Source: Enorma phocaeensis
Lineage (GTDB): Bacteria; Actinomycetota; Coriobacteriia; Coriobacteriales; Coriobacteriaceae
NCBI RefSeq assembly: GCF_900186505.1
Contig: NZ_LT891969.1
Location: 470,853-534,852, forward strand
Reading direction: 5' to 3'
DNA length: 64,000 nucleotides
Shown piece by piece: positions 24,626-32,775 of this stretch. The first letter of the stretch is position 1. Every line of letters starts with the position of its first letter. Below the pieces are notes generated by a model. It saw nothing but the letters and a program-made list of their open reading frames with translations, had not been told where the DNA came from and searched no databases. The translations under genes were made by a program, and so were the position numbers.

Positions 24626-25495
24626 TTGGCTGAGCGCAGCTATCTGAGTATCGGCCAGGTCGTCAACCTTCTTCGCGGCACGTATCCGGATTTATCCAAC
24701 TCTAAGATCCGCTTCCTCGAGGACGAGGGGCTCATAACTCCACATCGCACGCCAAAGGGGTATCGACAGTACTCCATGGATGATGTCGAGCGTCTCGAGG
24801 TTATCCTGCATCTGCAAAAGACGCGCTACATGCCATTGAACGTCATCAAGCAAAGGCTCGAAAGCGCCGATGATTTGAGGACCTTGGCGTATGAGGTCGG
24901 GCTGCTTTCCGATGTGCCCATGAAGACCCAGCCCAAGGAAACCAAGCAGAAGCTGCATCCGCTCGAGGATATTCCCGATCTTCTGGGTGTGAGCATCTCC
25001 TTCGTTCGCTCGCTCGCGCAAAACGACCTCGTTCACATCATCAAGAGCCCTAAGAACCGCGAGCTGGTAGACGGCAGCGAGTTCGAGATCATCCGATACT
25101 GCTCGGAGCTTTCACGTTTCCATATCGAACCGCGCAACCTGCGCCAGTACGCTCTTTCGGCAAATCGCGAATCCACCATGTTCGAACAGGTGCTTATTGG
25201 AATGCTCGGCATGGACGATAGCGACGAGGACCGCAATGCTAAGCTCGAACGGGCGTTCAACAAGCTCCACGACCTTACCGATGGGGTTCATACCGCGCTG
25301 CTTAAGAATCGTGTATTCGAATCTCTCAACGCCGTGGTCAAGGACGCCGATGTAGATTCCATCGATGACGAGATCTCCCGCGCAGAAGCGAAGCGGGCTC
25401 GATCCCAACAAGATGACGAACAGAGCGGTTCAAAGAATGCAGCCAGTAGCGCGAGTACAACTCGTCGAGCAAGCCGCAGGCGTGCAAGCAACTAG
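24626..25495 (+). CDS. MerR-family transcriptional regulator (Rv1828-like)
   Basis: The 289-residue protein starts at TTG 24626, two bases after the FHA stop. An N-terminal MerR winged helix (about 5-75) contains YLSIGQVVNLL, SKIRFLEDEGLI and GYRQYSMDDVERL. A second HTH-like segment (DIPDLLGVSISFVRSLAQNDLV) follows near 112-140. The C-terminus is basic and Ala/Ser-rich. No cysteine-based metal site is visible. Tight linkage with the GarA-like gene is conserved in Actinobacteria, suggesting a shared regulatory role; the target genes are unknown. Confidence 0.85.
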   Translation: MAERSYLSIGQVVNLLRGTYPDLSNSKIRFLEDEGLITPHRTPKGYRQYSMDDVERLEVILHLQKTRYMPLNVIKQRLESADDLRTLAYEVGLLSDVPMKTQPKETKQKLHPLEDIPDLLGVSISFVRSLAQNDLVHIIKSPKNRELVDGSEFEIIRYCSELSRFHIEPRNLRQYALSANRESTMFEQVLIGMLGMDDSDEDRNAKLERAFNKLHDLTDGVHTALLKNRVFESLNAVVKDADVDSIDDEISRAEAKRARSQQDDEQSGSKNAASSASTTRRASRRRASN

Positions 25496-25505
25496 GGGAG
25501 GAACC

Positions 25506-26039
25506 ATGGCAGATTTCGATTTCAGCTCCTACATCGCTGATATTCCCGATTATCCAGAGCCCGGAGTCGTCTTCAAGGACATCACGCCCCTCTTCGCAGA
25601 TGCTAAGGCTATGCGAGCTGCCATCGATGCAATCGCCGACCATTTCCGAGATCAAGGGGTCACCAAGGTCATCGGTCCTGAAGCCCGAGGCTTCATGGTA
25701 GGCGTGCCCGTTGCGCTCGAGCTCGGAGCTGGCTTCATCCCCGCACGGAAGCCCGGGAAGCTGCCTCGCAAGACGATATCTATCAGCTATGACCTGGAAT
25801 ATGGCAGCGATACGCTAGAGATCCACGCAGATGCCCTGACGCCAGAGGACCGCGTTATCGTGATCGATGACCTCATCGCAACGGGCGGCACCATCGCCGC
25901 GACCGGCTCCCTAGTCGAGCGCATGGGCGCCACCCTCGTTGGCTACGGATGCGTCATGGAGCTTTCATTCCTCGAACCACGCAAGAAGCTCGTCGAACAC
26001 GGTGACCACGACGTCTTCAGCTTGGTGCAGGTATCGTAA
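25506..26039 (+). CDS. apt: adenine phosphoribosyltransferase
   Basis: It salvages adenine to AMP with PRPP. From ATG 25506 (AGGGGAGG upstream) it has 177 residues, the normal length. The PRPP-binding loop is VIVIDDLIATGGTIAAT (about 118-134), with GPEARGFMVG and FIPARKPGKLPRKT also diagnostic. The longer frame from 25365 overlaps the MerR gene and is rejected. Confidence 0.96.
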   Translation: MADFDFSSYIADIPDYPEPGVVFKDITPLFADAKAMRAAIDAIADHFRDQGVTKVIGPEARGFMVGVPVALELGAGFIPARKPGKLPRKTISISYDLEYGSDTLEIHADALTPEDRVIVIDDLIATGGTIAATGSLVERMGATLVGYGCVMELSFLEPRKKLVEHGDHDVFSLVQVS

Positions 26040-26090
26040 CCTGCCAGCTTTCGCCTTAACCATCCGTCACCTATAACTGTCATTTCCTAC

Positions 26091-26116
26091 GGCGGCCTCG
26101 TGTAAACGGGGCCGCT
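26091..26116 (+). terminator. possible terminator after apt
   Basis: GCGGCCTCG and CGGGGCCGC form a nine-pair stem (one mismatch) with a short AT-rich loop, but only a weak T-containing tail follows. It is the only structured element seen between apt and the NlpC/P60 gene. Confidence 0.4.
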
Positions 26117-26239
26117 GAGCTTTGTAGACCTAGTGAAAGGGTTCTGTAGGTTACCTCGAATCATGCCGTTCAAAGAACGACTTGCATGGCAACCGACTAT
26201 AATGGCAACTGTTGTCTAGACCCCACGGAGGTTGATGCC

Positions 26240-27388
26240 ATGCTGATGAGCGAATTCGGTCACGCTTGTGCACGAATCTCAATCGCGGCTACGCTTTCCG
26301 CTTCACTTATCTTCGCGGCAATTCCTGCCGTTCCTGCATATGCAGACCTGGAATCCGAGCTTGCAGATGCCAAAAGTGAGCTCGAGCGCATTGGCGCAGA
26401 ATACCAAAACCTTCAGAGCGAACTTCAAACTGCTTCAAATGATCTTGAAGTGACGAAGGGCGAGATCGAACAGACCCAGATCGATCTCGAGCAGGCTCAG
26501 AGCGTCCTCGCAGAGAACGTCGCCAGCGAATATAAAAACGGTGGCGACCAGATTCTCGAAGTCATCTTGGGTTCCTCTGATTTCGATGACCTCATTTCGC
26601 GCGTGTTCTATATCGATAAGGTCTCTGAAGCGCAAGCGGAGGCCATCGAAGAGGTACGAACCCTTCAGGACCAGCTAATTGAGCAGCAGCAAAACGAGCA
26701 AGAGATGATCGATGACCTTCAAAGCAGGGTCGATGCTGCCGCAGAAAACCAAGAATCCGCCCAAGCTCTCGTGAGCTCTCTTTCCGCCGAAGTTCGCGCC
26801 CAACTCGAAGCCGAGGCTGCCGAGAACGCTGCGCTCGCTGCGGGAATCCAATCTGCCGAGGATGCCGAGGACGAGAATTCGCTTCGCGGCCAAACGGTCG
26901 AGAACGCGAACGATTCGCATGAAGAGGAAGCCGACGATCAGCCTGCAACGCCCTCCAATCCCGGCAACTCCGGACAGGACGACGAGAATCAGGATTCCGG
27001 CAACCAATCCGGCGGCGGCACCTCCAGCGTTGGCGGCAGCGCATTGTCAATCGCGCTCGGACAGATCGGCATGCCTTATGTCTATGGCGGCGAGAGCGTT
27101 GCCGAGGGCGGTTTCGATTGCTCCGGTCTTGTCTACTATGCCTACACCCAGCTTGGCTACACCAGCATTCCGCGTACTGCCGGAGCCCAGGCAGCCTGGG
27201 TTAAGCAAAATGGACGTTGGACCACAAACGTCAGCGAGCTCCAGTACGGTGACCTTGTCTTCTATAGCGGTCATGTTGCGTTTTACGTCGGTAACGGCCA
27301 GGTTTACGGCGCTTGGCGTCAGGGACGCCCTGCTGGATACGGTGGTATCTATGAATGCGGCCAACCCTATGGCGGCGGTAACGTATAG
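26240..27388 (+). CDS. secreted coiled-coil NlpC/P60 peptidoglycan hydrolase
   Basis: From ATG 26240 (GGAGG eight bases upstream) the 382-residue protein has a signal peptide (about 1-36, AAIPAVPAYA) and a long coiled coil (about 38-200). A Gly/Ser/Asn/Gln-rich linker (about 225-270) leads to a C-terminal NlpC/P60 domain. The catalytic Cys is in GGFDCSGLVYYAY, the His in GDLVFYSGHVAFYVG. The layout matches RipA/CwlO-type D,L-endopeptidases that cut stem peptides and assist cell separation, where the coiled coil restrains or localises the enzyme. It is monocistronic, with a strong terminator. Confidence 0.92.
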   Translation: MLMSEFGHACARISIAATLSASLIFAAIPAVPAYADLESELADAKSELERIGAEYQNLQSELQTASNDLEVTKGEIEQTQIDLEQAQSVLAENVASEYKNGGDQILEVILGSSDFDDLISRVFYIDKVSEAQAEAIEEVRTLQDQLIEQQQNEQEMIDDLQSRVDAAAENQESAQALVSSLSAEVRAQLEAEAAENAALAAGIQSAEDAEDENSLRGQTVENANDSHEEEADDQPATPSNPGNSGQDDENQDSGNQSGGGTSSVGGSALSIALGQIGMPYVYGGESVAEGGFDCSGLVYYAYTQLGYTSIPRTAGAQAAWVKQNGRWTTNVSELQYGDLVFYSGHVAFYVGNGQVYGAWRQGRPAGYGGIYECGQPYGGGNV

Positions 27389-27416
27389 CTGATGTTTCAA
27401 TTCATGCACTTTTAAG

Positions 27417-27440
27417 GCCCGCTTAAGAGCGGGCTTTTTT
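27417..27440 (+). terminator. rho-independent terminator of the NlpC/P60 gene
   Basis: GCCCGCT (27417-27423) / AGCGGGC (27428-27434) with a TAAG loop and six T (27435-27440). Confidence 0.9.
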
Positions 27441-27465
27441 ATCGAGGGCCACAGCAGTTGGACGA

Positions 27466-27473
27466 GTAAAAAA
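27466..27473. repeat. target-site duplication, left copy
   Basis: GTAAAAAA directly left of the insertion sequence; the same eight bases follow its right end at 28822-28829. Confidence 0.9.
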
Positions 27474-27497
27474 GGCTTATAGGACAAAAAGTGTGTC
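27474..27497. repeat. IS terminal inverted repeat, left
   Basis: 24 bases from GGCTTATAGG to GTGTGTC, the perfect reverse complement of 28798-28821. Confidence 0.95.
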
Positions 27498-27514
27498 TCG
27501 ATAGAACACGTGTC

Positions 27515-28633
27515 CTAATCCAGCCAGAAGGGGTACGGGTTCTTGTGGTGCAGCTCCTCCCAGACGGCCCGGTCGCCCCACTCCGGCCCGCCGTCCTCGC
27601 GCTTGGGCGACGCCGAGTAGGTCCTGTACAGGAGGTCGATGTCGTCGTCGGTGGGCATGGAGCGAAGGATCTCCCTCGCCGGCCTCGGGCCCTCGGTGTG
27701 CATGTAGCACCACCAGAAGACCGCCTTCACGCGCCGCATGAGCGACAGCCCGCGGTGGTTGCGCAGGACTTCCCTGAGCTGCGCGTTGACGCCGCCCTCG
27801 ATCGGGTTGTTGGTGCGCGGCAGCGGCCCCTCCGCCGTGAGCGCGGGGTCCAGGTAGGTGAACAGCGTGCCGGCGCTCACGAGCCTCGAGAGCGACGACC
27901 TCGCCTTCCTGAGCCTCTCGTGGGTGAACTGGCGCCGGCCGTCGACGTAGGAGACGTCCTCGAGGAAGTCGGCCCAGAACCCGCACCACTGCAGGTAGCG
28001 CTCGACCCACCAGTCGGCCTGGCGGAGGGTGTCGAGGTGCATGAGCTCGATTGACAGCGCGTAGAGCTCCCTGCCCGCCTGGAGCCTCGGCCTCGTCGTC
28101 GTATAGCGCCTCACCTGCGAGAACGCGTGGAAGAGGCACCTCTGGACCCTCGTGCGCGGCCATGCGCGGCGCCTCGCCTTCTCGAAGCCCGTCCCGCCGT
28201 CGCACACCACCACGTCCGGGGCCGGGATGGGCGCCATCAGCGCCTCCCACGCCCTCGATGCCTCCGCCTGCGCCATGTACCACGAGACCACGTGCTCGCC
28301 GTCGTAGGCGATCAGCACGACGAGGTCGCGGGCGAGCCAGATGCCGTCGACGAAGAGAACGCGGCGCACCTCGCCCGTGGGCTCCGGCATGGGCCAGATC
28401 GGCCAGAAGCCCGCGGCGAGCCTCCTGAACGTGCGCCCCTGCCCGGGCATGTCCGCCTGCGTCGCCTTCGAGAGCAGCCATGCCAGGAACTCGTCGAGCC
28501 TCGCCGCCGCGTCGTCGTAGGAGACCGTGGTCGAGGCGCCGCACGCCCCGCACCTCCACCTCTGCGCGCCCGCGCTCGTCTTCCCGTTCCTCTTCATCTT
28601 CGCCCCGCAAGAGGGGCACCTGACCGCCTTCAT
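27515..28633 (-). CDS. IS256-family (IS1249-like) transposase
   Basis: A DDE transposase. An N-terminal zinc ribbon (CPSCGAKMKR and WRCGACG) precedes the catalytic core: VLFVDGIWL (first Asp), VVVCDGGTGF (second Asp), CLFHAF, and the NNPIEGG segment carrying the Glu near the C-terminal third. I prefer ATG 28633 (372 residues) because GAGGAG lies six bases upstream. ATG 28681 would add 16 residues and has only a weak site. No frameshift or internal stop is present. Confidence 0.93.
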   Translation of the reverse strand: MKAVRCPSCGAKMKRNGKTSAGAQRWRCGACGASTTVSYDDAAARLDEFLAWLLSKATQADMPGQGRTFRRLAAGFWPIWPMPEPTGEVRRVLFVDGIWLARDLVVLIAYDGEHVVSWYMAQAEASRAWEALMAPIPAPDVVVCDGGTGFEKARRRAWPRTRVQRCLFHAFSQVRRYTTTRPRLQAGRELYALSIELMHLDTLRQADWWVERYLQWCGFWADFLEDVSYVDGRRQFTHERLRKARSSLSRLVSAGTLFTYLDPALTAEGPLPRTNNPIEGGVNAQLREVLRNHRGLSLMRRVKAVFWWCYMHTEGPRPAREILRSMPTDDDIDLLYRTYSASPKREDGGPEWGDRAVWEELHHKNPYPFWLD

Positions 28634-28759
28634 CCCCAGCTCCTCGGTAATCGGGGTTTTAACGGCCTGATTTTCAGTCATCTACCTGCGGGACAGGAGC
28701 GAATCCGGACACACTTTCTGTCCGAGTGGTTAAATTCCCCCTGGAGATTTAAGCGCGTG

Positions 28760-28789
28760 AAAAAGGGGCATCGACCTGCGTCGATGCCC
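28760..28789 (-). terminator. terminator inside the IS, upstream of its transposase
   Basis: Perfect 10-pair hairpin: GGGCATCGAC (28766-28775) / GTCGATGCCC (28780-28789) with a CTGC loop. Read leftward it is followed by C and five T. It lies between the right inverted repeat and the transposase start, so it would stop transcripts entering the element from outside and keep transposase expression low. Confidence 0.75.
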
Positions 28790-28797
28790 ATGATTCG

Positions 28798-28821
28798 GAC
28801 ACACTTTTTGTCCTATAAGCC
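28798..28821. repeat. IS terminal inverted repeat, right
   Basis: 24 bases ending CCTATAAGCC, the perfect reverse complement of 27474-27497. A near copy of its inner part (GGACACACTTTCTGTCC, 16 of 17 identical) lies inside the element at 28707-28723, in the same orientation. Confidence 0.95.
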
Positions 28822-28829
28822 GTAAAAAA
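28822..28829. repeat. target-site duplication, right copy
   Basis: GTAAAAAA directly right of the insertion sequence, identical to 27466-27473. Confidence 0.9.
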
Positions 28830-28981
28830 GAAGTGCCCTGTCTCTAGTTTATTCACCAATCATGATCAGGCAAACGGTAGCTATCCTACCGTGGATGGTT
28901 CCGTGCATCAGGTAATAGGACTTATGCATACAGGTGGGTAATAATGCTAGGGAGGTGTACGCCCGCGAGGAAAGGATGGCT

Positions 28982-30391
28982 ATGGCGGACTCGAAGACCC
29001 TGGAGCATATCGACCAGTGGGTTGAGGATAACTGGGAAGATGTAGTCAAGGATATCGAGAAGCTTGTGAACATTCCCAGTCAAGAGGACCTCGATCATGC
29101 AGGTGAAGGTATGCCCTATGGCCCCGGCCCCTTGAAGGCGCTTGAAGCGGGTCTTGAAATGTGCGAGCGCATGGGAATGAAGGCGGCTAATCACGAGGGT
29201 TATGTCGGGACAGCTGATTACACCGGCGAGAATGACGATAAGAAGATCTGCATCATCGGTCATCTCGACACCGTTCCCTGCGGACCCGGCTGGTCTCAAG
29301 ACCCCCATAAGATGACCCGTCGTGATGGCTATCTCATCGGTCGTGGCACTCTAGACGATAAGGGACCCTTCGTCGTCTCCGCCTATGCTGCAAAGTATTG
29401 GCATGAGCAGGGTTATCAGTTCCCGTATACGCTGCGTTTCATCCTCGGCTGCAACGAGGAGACCGGATTCCTTGATGTTTACTACTACAAGGAGCATTTC
29501 GAAGAGCCTGCGTTCATCATGAGCCCTGATGCCGAATACCCTGTCTCTGCAGGAGAGAAAGGCATATACCAGGGCGTCTTCACTTCGGGACCGATCTCAG
29601 ATGGCAAGATCGTTTCTTGGAATGCCGGTGAGGCGCCGAACGCGATTCCCTCGGATGCATTCGTCGTTGTCAATGCCGATATTTCCAAGCTGCCAACATG
29701 TCAGGGCATCATCCTTACCGATGAGGGGAATGGAAACGTCCGCATCGATGCCAAAGGCAAAGGCGGTCATGCTGCAAAGCCCGAAGGGACCAAGAATGCC
29801 ATCGGCATGCTTGTCGACTACATGCTCGATAACGACCTCGTCTCTGAATCTGAACGACAATTCCTGAACCTGCAGAAGACGCTTATCGATGATTACTCCG
29901 GAGAGGGCGTCGGGGTCAAAGCTGAGGATGATCTGTTCGGACCCCTTACCATCATCGGCGGAACTGCCTGGAAAGATGATGACGGCACCCTGCATCAATC
30001 ATGTGATTCCAGGTATCCGACGACATTCAGCTGCGAGCAATTCGAGAAGGCGCTTTCGGAGACCGCTGCTCAATTCGGTGCCACCTATGAGACCGACAGC
30101 GACACGGTTCCGTTCTGGATCGACCCCAACGGCCAGGAAGTCCAAAGGCTGACCAAGGTTTATAACGATCTCACCGGTGAGAACCGTAAGGCCTACACTC
30201 TCGGAGGTGGAACCTATTGCCGTGAATTCAAGAACGGAGCAGCCTTTGGTGTCGAGATGCCCTGGCGCAAAGATCCTGACTGGGTTGGCGGTATGCACGG
30301 AGATAACGAAGGCATCTCTGAGTACGCATTGAAGCTAAGCCTGAAGTGCTACATTCTCGCTATCAAGGAGATCATGGAGATCGATTACTAG
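28982..30391 (+). CDS. M20 dipeptidase, PepV/Sapep family
   Basis: A two-metal peptidase of 469 residues. Metal-site motifs are IGHLDTVPCG (His, about 85-94), the bridging Asp in GRGTLDDKGPF, the catalytic Glu-Glu in GCNEETG, and MSPDAEYP. The C-terminal half has the lid domain and GGMHGDNEGISEY with the last His ligand. I choose ATG 28982 because GAGGAAAGG ends six bases before it; ATG 28976 directly abuts that site. It hydrolyses dipeptides in the cytoplasm. The IS1249-like element sits 150 bases upstream and may affect its expression. Confidence 0.93.
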   Translation: MADSKTLEHIDQWVEDNWEDVVKDIEKLVNIPSQEDLDHAGEGMPYGPGPLKALEAGLEMCERMGMKAANHEGYVGTADYTGENDDKKICIIGHLDTVPCGPGWSQDPHKMTRRDGYLIGRGTLDDKGPFVVSAYAAKYWHEQGYQFPYTLRFILGCNEETGFLDVYYYKEHFEEPAFIMSPDAEYPVSAGEKGIYQGVFTSGPISDGKIVSWNAGEAPNAIPSDAFVVVNADISKLPTCQGIILTDEGNGNVRIDAKGKGGHAAKPEGTKNAIGMLVDYMLDNDLVSESERQFLNLQKTLIDDYSGEGVGVKAEDDLFGPLTIIGGTAWKDDDGTLHQSCDSRYPTTFSCEQFEKALSETAAQFGATYETDSDTVPFWIDPNGQEVQRLTKVYNDLTGENRKAYTLGGGTYCREFKNGAAFGVEMPWRKDPDWVGGMHGDNEGISEYALKLSLKCYILAIKEIMEIDY

Positions 30392-30443
30392 CCCTCACCG
30401 TTCTGAATTCAGATTGCCAGCGGTTTTGTAAACAACAGGCAAT

Positions 30444-30468
30444 GAGCCCCCATCAACGATGGGGGCTC
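30444..30468. terminator. bidirectional hairpin between convergent genes
   Basis: GAGCCCCCATC (30444-30454) / GATGGGGGCTC (30458-30468), 11 perfect pairs with a three-base loop, lies between the dipeptidase and DUF1836 stops. The T tracts are poor on both sides, so efficiency is uncertain. Confidence 0.65.
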
Positions 30469-30495
30469 TACTTCTAAAACGCTGGAATCTAGGCT

Positions 30496-31134
30496 CTAAC
30501 CTTTACGGCGATCGCCCTCATCATGCTCATCATAACCAATGTACTTGAGGTAGCCCATAAGGTAGGCTTTTGCGGAAAAGGCTATCACAGCATTACGAAC
30601 CAGCAACGATTCCCGGGTGACTAGCGAAGCGGAATCAGGGGCAGGGGAGGCTTCATTCGAAAATGCTCCACGCACCGCTCCTTCGAGTTCACGCGCTACG
30701 TAATCATATGCGGTTTCAGCAGTATACGTTACACGCTGAATGTGAAATAGCGAAGAGATCGCATGGATGGATAGCACCTGCTTGAATACGCAGATGACTA
30801 TGAGCCGGGCAATCTGCTCGCGTCCATAGAGCTTCTTATGAGGAGGAGCGATCAGACCAAGCTTTACATAGTTGTTCACCATGGAAGGTGTCAGCCAGTC
30901 TCCGTCGGCGCAATCATCAAGTGGATGCAACACCTGCTCGACCGTTCCGATTACTTGGTCGCGATAGAGCTCCACTGATGGAAGGTCCTGATAGCGCGGC
31001 ATGTGGAACGAAGCAAGCAACTGCGCAAGATTGGACTGAAGATATGCATCAGGCAAGATGGTCGGAGCTATATCATCTTGAGTGATCTCGGGAGCATTGC
31101 TCGACATCGGGATTACGGCCTTCGACGTGCTCAT
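30496..31134 (-). CDS. DUF1836 protein, putative MerR-like DNA-binding regulator
   Basis: A 212-residue protein with AGGAGTT well placed before ATG 31134. The DUF1836 block spans about 42-150: YQDLPSVELYRDQVI, LTPSMVNNYVKLGLI, KKLYGREQIARLIVICVFKQVLSI. The order of these segments, with a helix-turn-helix-like VNNYVKLGLIAPPHK, resembles the MerR DNA-binding fold. It is divergent from degV, a pairing seen often in Firmicutes and Coriobacteria. The mirrored repeats between the genes suggest that it controls both; this is inference. The N-terminal 40 and C-terminal 60 residues show nothing recognisable. Confidence 0.8.
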   Translation of the reverse strand: MSTSKAVIPMSSNAPEITQDDIAPTILPDAYLQSNLAQLLASFHMPRYQDLPSVELYRDQVIGTVEQVLHPLDDCADGDWLTPSMVNNYVKLGLIAPPHKKLYGREQIARLIVICVFKQVLSIHAISSLFHIQRVTYTAETAYDYVARELEGAVRGAFSNEASPAPDSASLVTRESLLVRNAVIAFSAKAYLMGYLKYIGYDEHDEGDRRKG

Positions 31135-31189
31135 AAGAACTCCTCATTACGATTCGCCGCTCAGTGCAGGATTCTCGGAATCAACTAAG

Positions 31190-31267
31190 TTAGATTTTAG
31201 AGCTATGTCATCTTGTTTAGGATACTATGTTCTTGCACATTTTAGATAACATAACTCTATAATCTAA
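31190..31267. promoter_or_regulatory. mirrored 24-base repeats in the DUF1836/degV divergent promoter region
   Basis: 31190-31213 (starts TTAGATTTTAGAGCTATG) and 31244-31267 are inverted copies, identical at 21 of 24 positions. The right copy contains TATAAT (31258-31263), with TTGCAC (31233-31238) 19 bases upstream, the likely degV promoter. The left copy contains TAAAAT at the equivalent place on the other strand. Each gene thus has the same element over its -10 region, which fits an operator for one repressor acting in both directions. Confidence 0.6.
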
Positions 31268-31297
31268 TTGTCGTCATCCGGTCGAAAGGACCCTGCC

Positions 31298-32164
31298 ATG
31301 AGTTGGGCAATCGTAGCAGATTCCAGTTGCAATCTCCGTGGTTATACGCCTCAGGCTGCTGATACAAAATACCTCTTTGCACCTCTGAAGATCAACGTGG
31401 GTGGTGAGGAGTTCATCGATAACGAGCATCTGGATGTAGCCGAGCTCAATCGTCGAGTCGCTGAGGAGGAGGCTGCAAGCTCTAGCGCTTGTCCAAGCGT
31501 AGGGGAGTGGGCGGAACTGTTCCGGACCGCAGACAATGTTATCGCGATCACCATCTCGGCAAATCTATCAGGAAGCTACGAAGCTGCGGTAATGGCACGC
31601 GAGCTTGTTCTAGAAGAGGGCCCGCGCAATATCTTCATCGTAAACTCGCGTGCTGCAGGAGGTAAGCTGGAACTGCTGGTTTATCTATTAGATCGGTACC
31701 TAACTGCTAATCCAGATGCGACGTTTAACCAAGCAACAGCATATATCACCGATGTTGAGCAGTCCTCAACCGTGATGTTCTCTCTTTGCTCATATGAGAA
31801 CCTAACGAAGTCGGGCCGTATGCCAAAAATGGCGGGAATGCTCGCGAATAAGCTCAGCATCAGGATCTTGGGCATCGCTAGCGATGAGGGGACCATCAAG
31901 GTCCTTGGTCCGTCGCGTAGCCAAAAAAAGATTTTCTCGAAGATCATTTCCATGATGGAGAGTCAAGGATACAACGGAGGTCCGGTCTTTATCGATCACG
32001 CCTTCAACGAGACCAGTGCACAGGCGTTGGCTTCAAAGATCTCTGAAAAGTGGCCATCGGCTGAGATCCTATGCTTGCCCTGCGGAGGCCTTTGCTCATA
32101 CTATGCAGAAACAGACGGTCTTATCATTGGATATGGTTGGGGGGTCGCAAGCCCGCAAGCATAG
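31298..32164 (+). CDS. DegV-family fatty-acid-binding protein
   Basis: From ATG 31298 (GAAAGGA upstream) it has 288 residues, the family size. Segments are WAIVADSSCNLRG at the N-terminus, the lipid head-group-binding ITISANLSGSYEAA, VNSRAAGGKLELLVYLL, and a C-terminal HAFNETSAQAL. DegV proteins bind fatty acids, and in Gram-positives (FakB) they present them to the kinase FakA for phosphorylation. No fakA is in the window. It is probably regulated with the divergent DUF1836 gene. Confidence 0.9.
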   Translation: MSWAIVADSSCNLRGYTPQAADTKYLFAPLKINVGGEEFIDNEHLDVAELNRRVAEEEAASSSACPSVGEWAELFRTADNVIAITISANLSGSYEAAVMARELVLEEGPRNIFIVNSRAAGGKLELLVYLLDRYLTANPDATFNQATAYITDVEQSSTVMFSLCSYENLTKSGRMPKMAGMLANKLSIRILGIASDEGTIKVLGPSRSQKKIFSKIISMMESQGYNGGPVFIDHAFNETSAQALASKISEKWPSAEILCLPCGGLCSYYAETDGLIIGYGWGVASPQA

Positions 32165-32200
32165 GGCGAGCGTCTATACAATCAAGATATCGCGTGAATA

Positions 32201-32235
32201 TGAGAGGGTCTTCAGGCCCTCTCATTCTTATTATC
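32201..32235 (+). terminator. terminator of degV
   Basis: TGAGAGGG (32201-32208) / CCCTCTCA (32217-32224), eight pairs with an eight-base loop, followed by TTCTTATTA. It lies 37 bases after the degV stop. Confidence 0.7.
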
Positions 32236-32775
32236 TATGTACAACTCAACTTTACATAAGATATATTATCCTGAACAACAAGAACAGTAGGAAGAATTTA
32301 CTTGTAGACGAGTGTCATCTGACACTAGATCCGCAATGAAGCACCCATAGCCAGCCAATTTGGGCCTCTCTTCAGGTTATATTCTACTGCGCTTGCATTT
32401 CTTCAGATTCAATTTGGTTTTCTCAAAGATCCGATCGTGAATCAGAATCATCAACACTGCGGTTCTTACAAATGCTAGAGACTGTATAAAGATCTTTGCA
32501 TCAATTGAAGGTCACTGCGATCATTCACGAGCGGCTTGTCGATTCAATCATATAAGCCTTACGCATGCCCAGGAAGAATATAAACAGAATGATATCGACC
32601 TAACGATCGTCTTTCATACATGCTTCTTCGACCATATTGAGCATTTCATCTATCCTTAGAACCCGCTAACGGTTAGGTGCCTAACTGTTATTACTTTCTA
32701 ACATTGTGCAAACTGTCATTTCTACCTCGAGTCTAAAGGCTCCTTTAGTACACATGCCTAAGAAGAGTTTCCTCA
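32236..32775. other. 540-base stretch with no recognisable gene
   Basis: It is AT-richer than the surroundings. No frame has a ribosome site plus a plausible protein. The one structured element seen is an imperfect palindrome at 32667-32690. It may be a decayed gene or the residue of an old insertion. Confidence 0.5.
32667..32690. promoter_or_regulatory. orphan palindromic operator-like site
   Basis: TAACGGTTAG (32667-32676) and CTAACTGTTA (32681-32690) are inverted repeats matching at 9 of 10 positions around GTGC. The size and symmetry suit a winged-helix dimer site, but no gene starts nearby. Confidence 0.3.

Larger units (their letters stand above)
27474..28821. mobile_element. complete insertion sequence, IS256 family (IS1249-like)
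   Basis: A 1348-base element. The ends are perfect 24-base inverted repeats: 27474-27497 starts GGCTTATAGGACAAAAAGTG and 28798-28821 is its reverse complement. The 8-base sequence GTAAAAAA is directly repeated at 27466-27473 and 28822-28829, the target duplication size expected for this family. It contains one leftward transposase. It landed between the NlpC/P60 terminator and the dipeptidase gene. All parts look intact, so it is probably functional or recently so. Confidence 0.95.

Noticed and set aside
27477..28619. 380-codon frame overlapping the IS transposase
   Set aside because: Another frame of the same strand; low-complexity Arg/Gly/Ala product. The transposase frame has zinc ribbon and DDE motifs.
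32016..32339. possible 107-codon gene after degV
   Set aside because: It starts inside degV, has no ribosome site and reads through the degV terminator.
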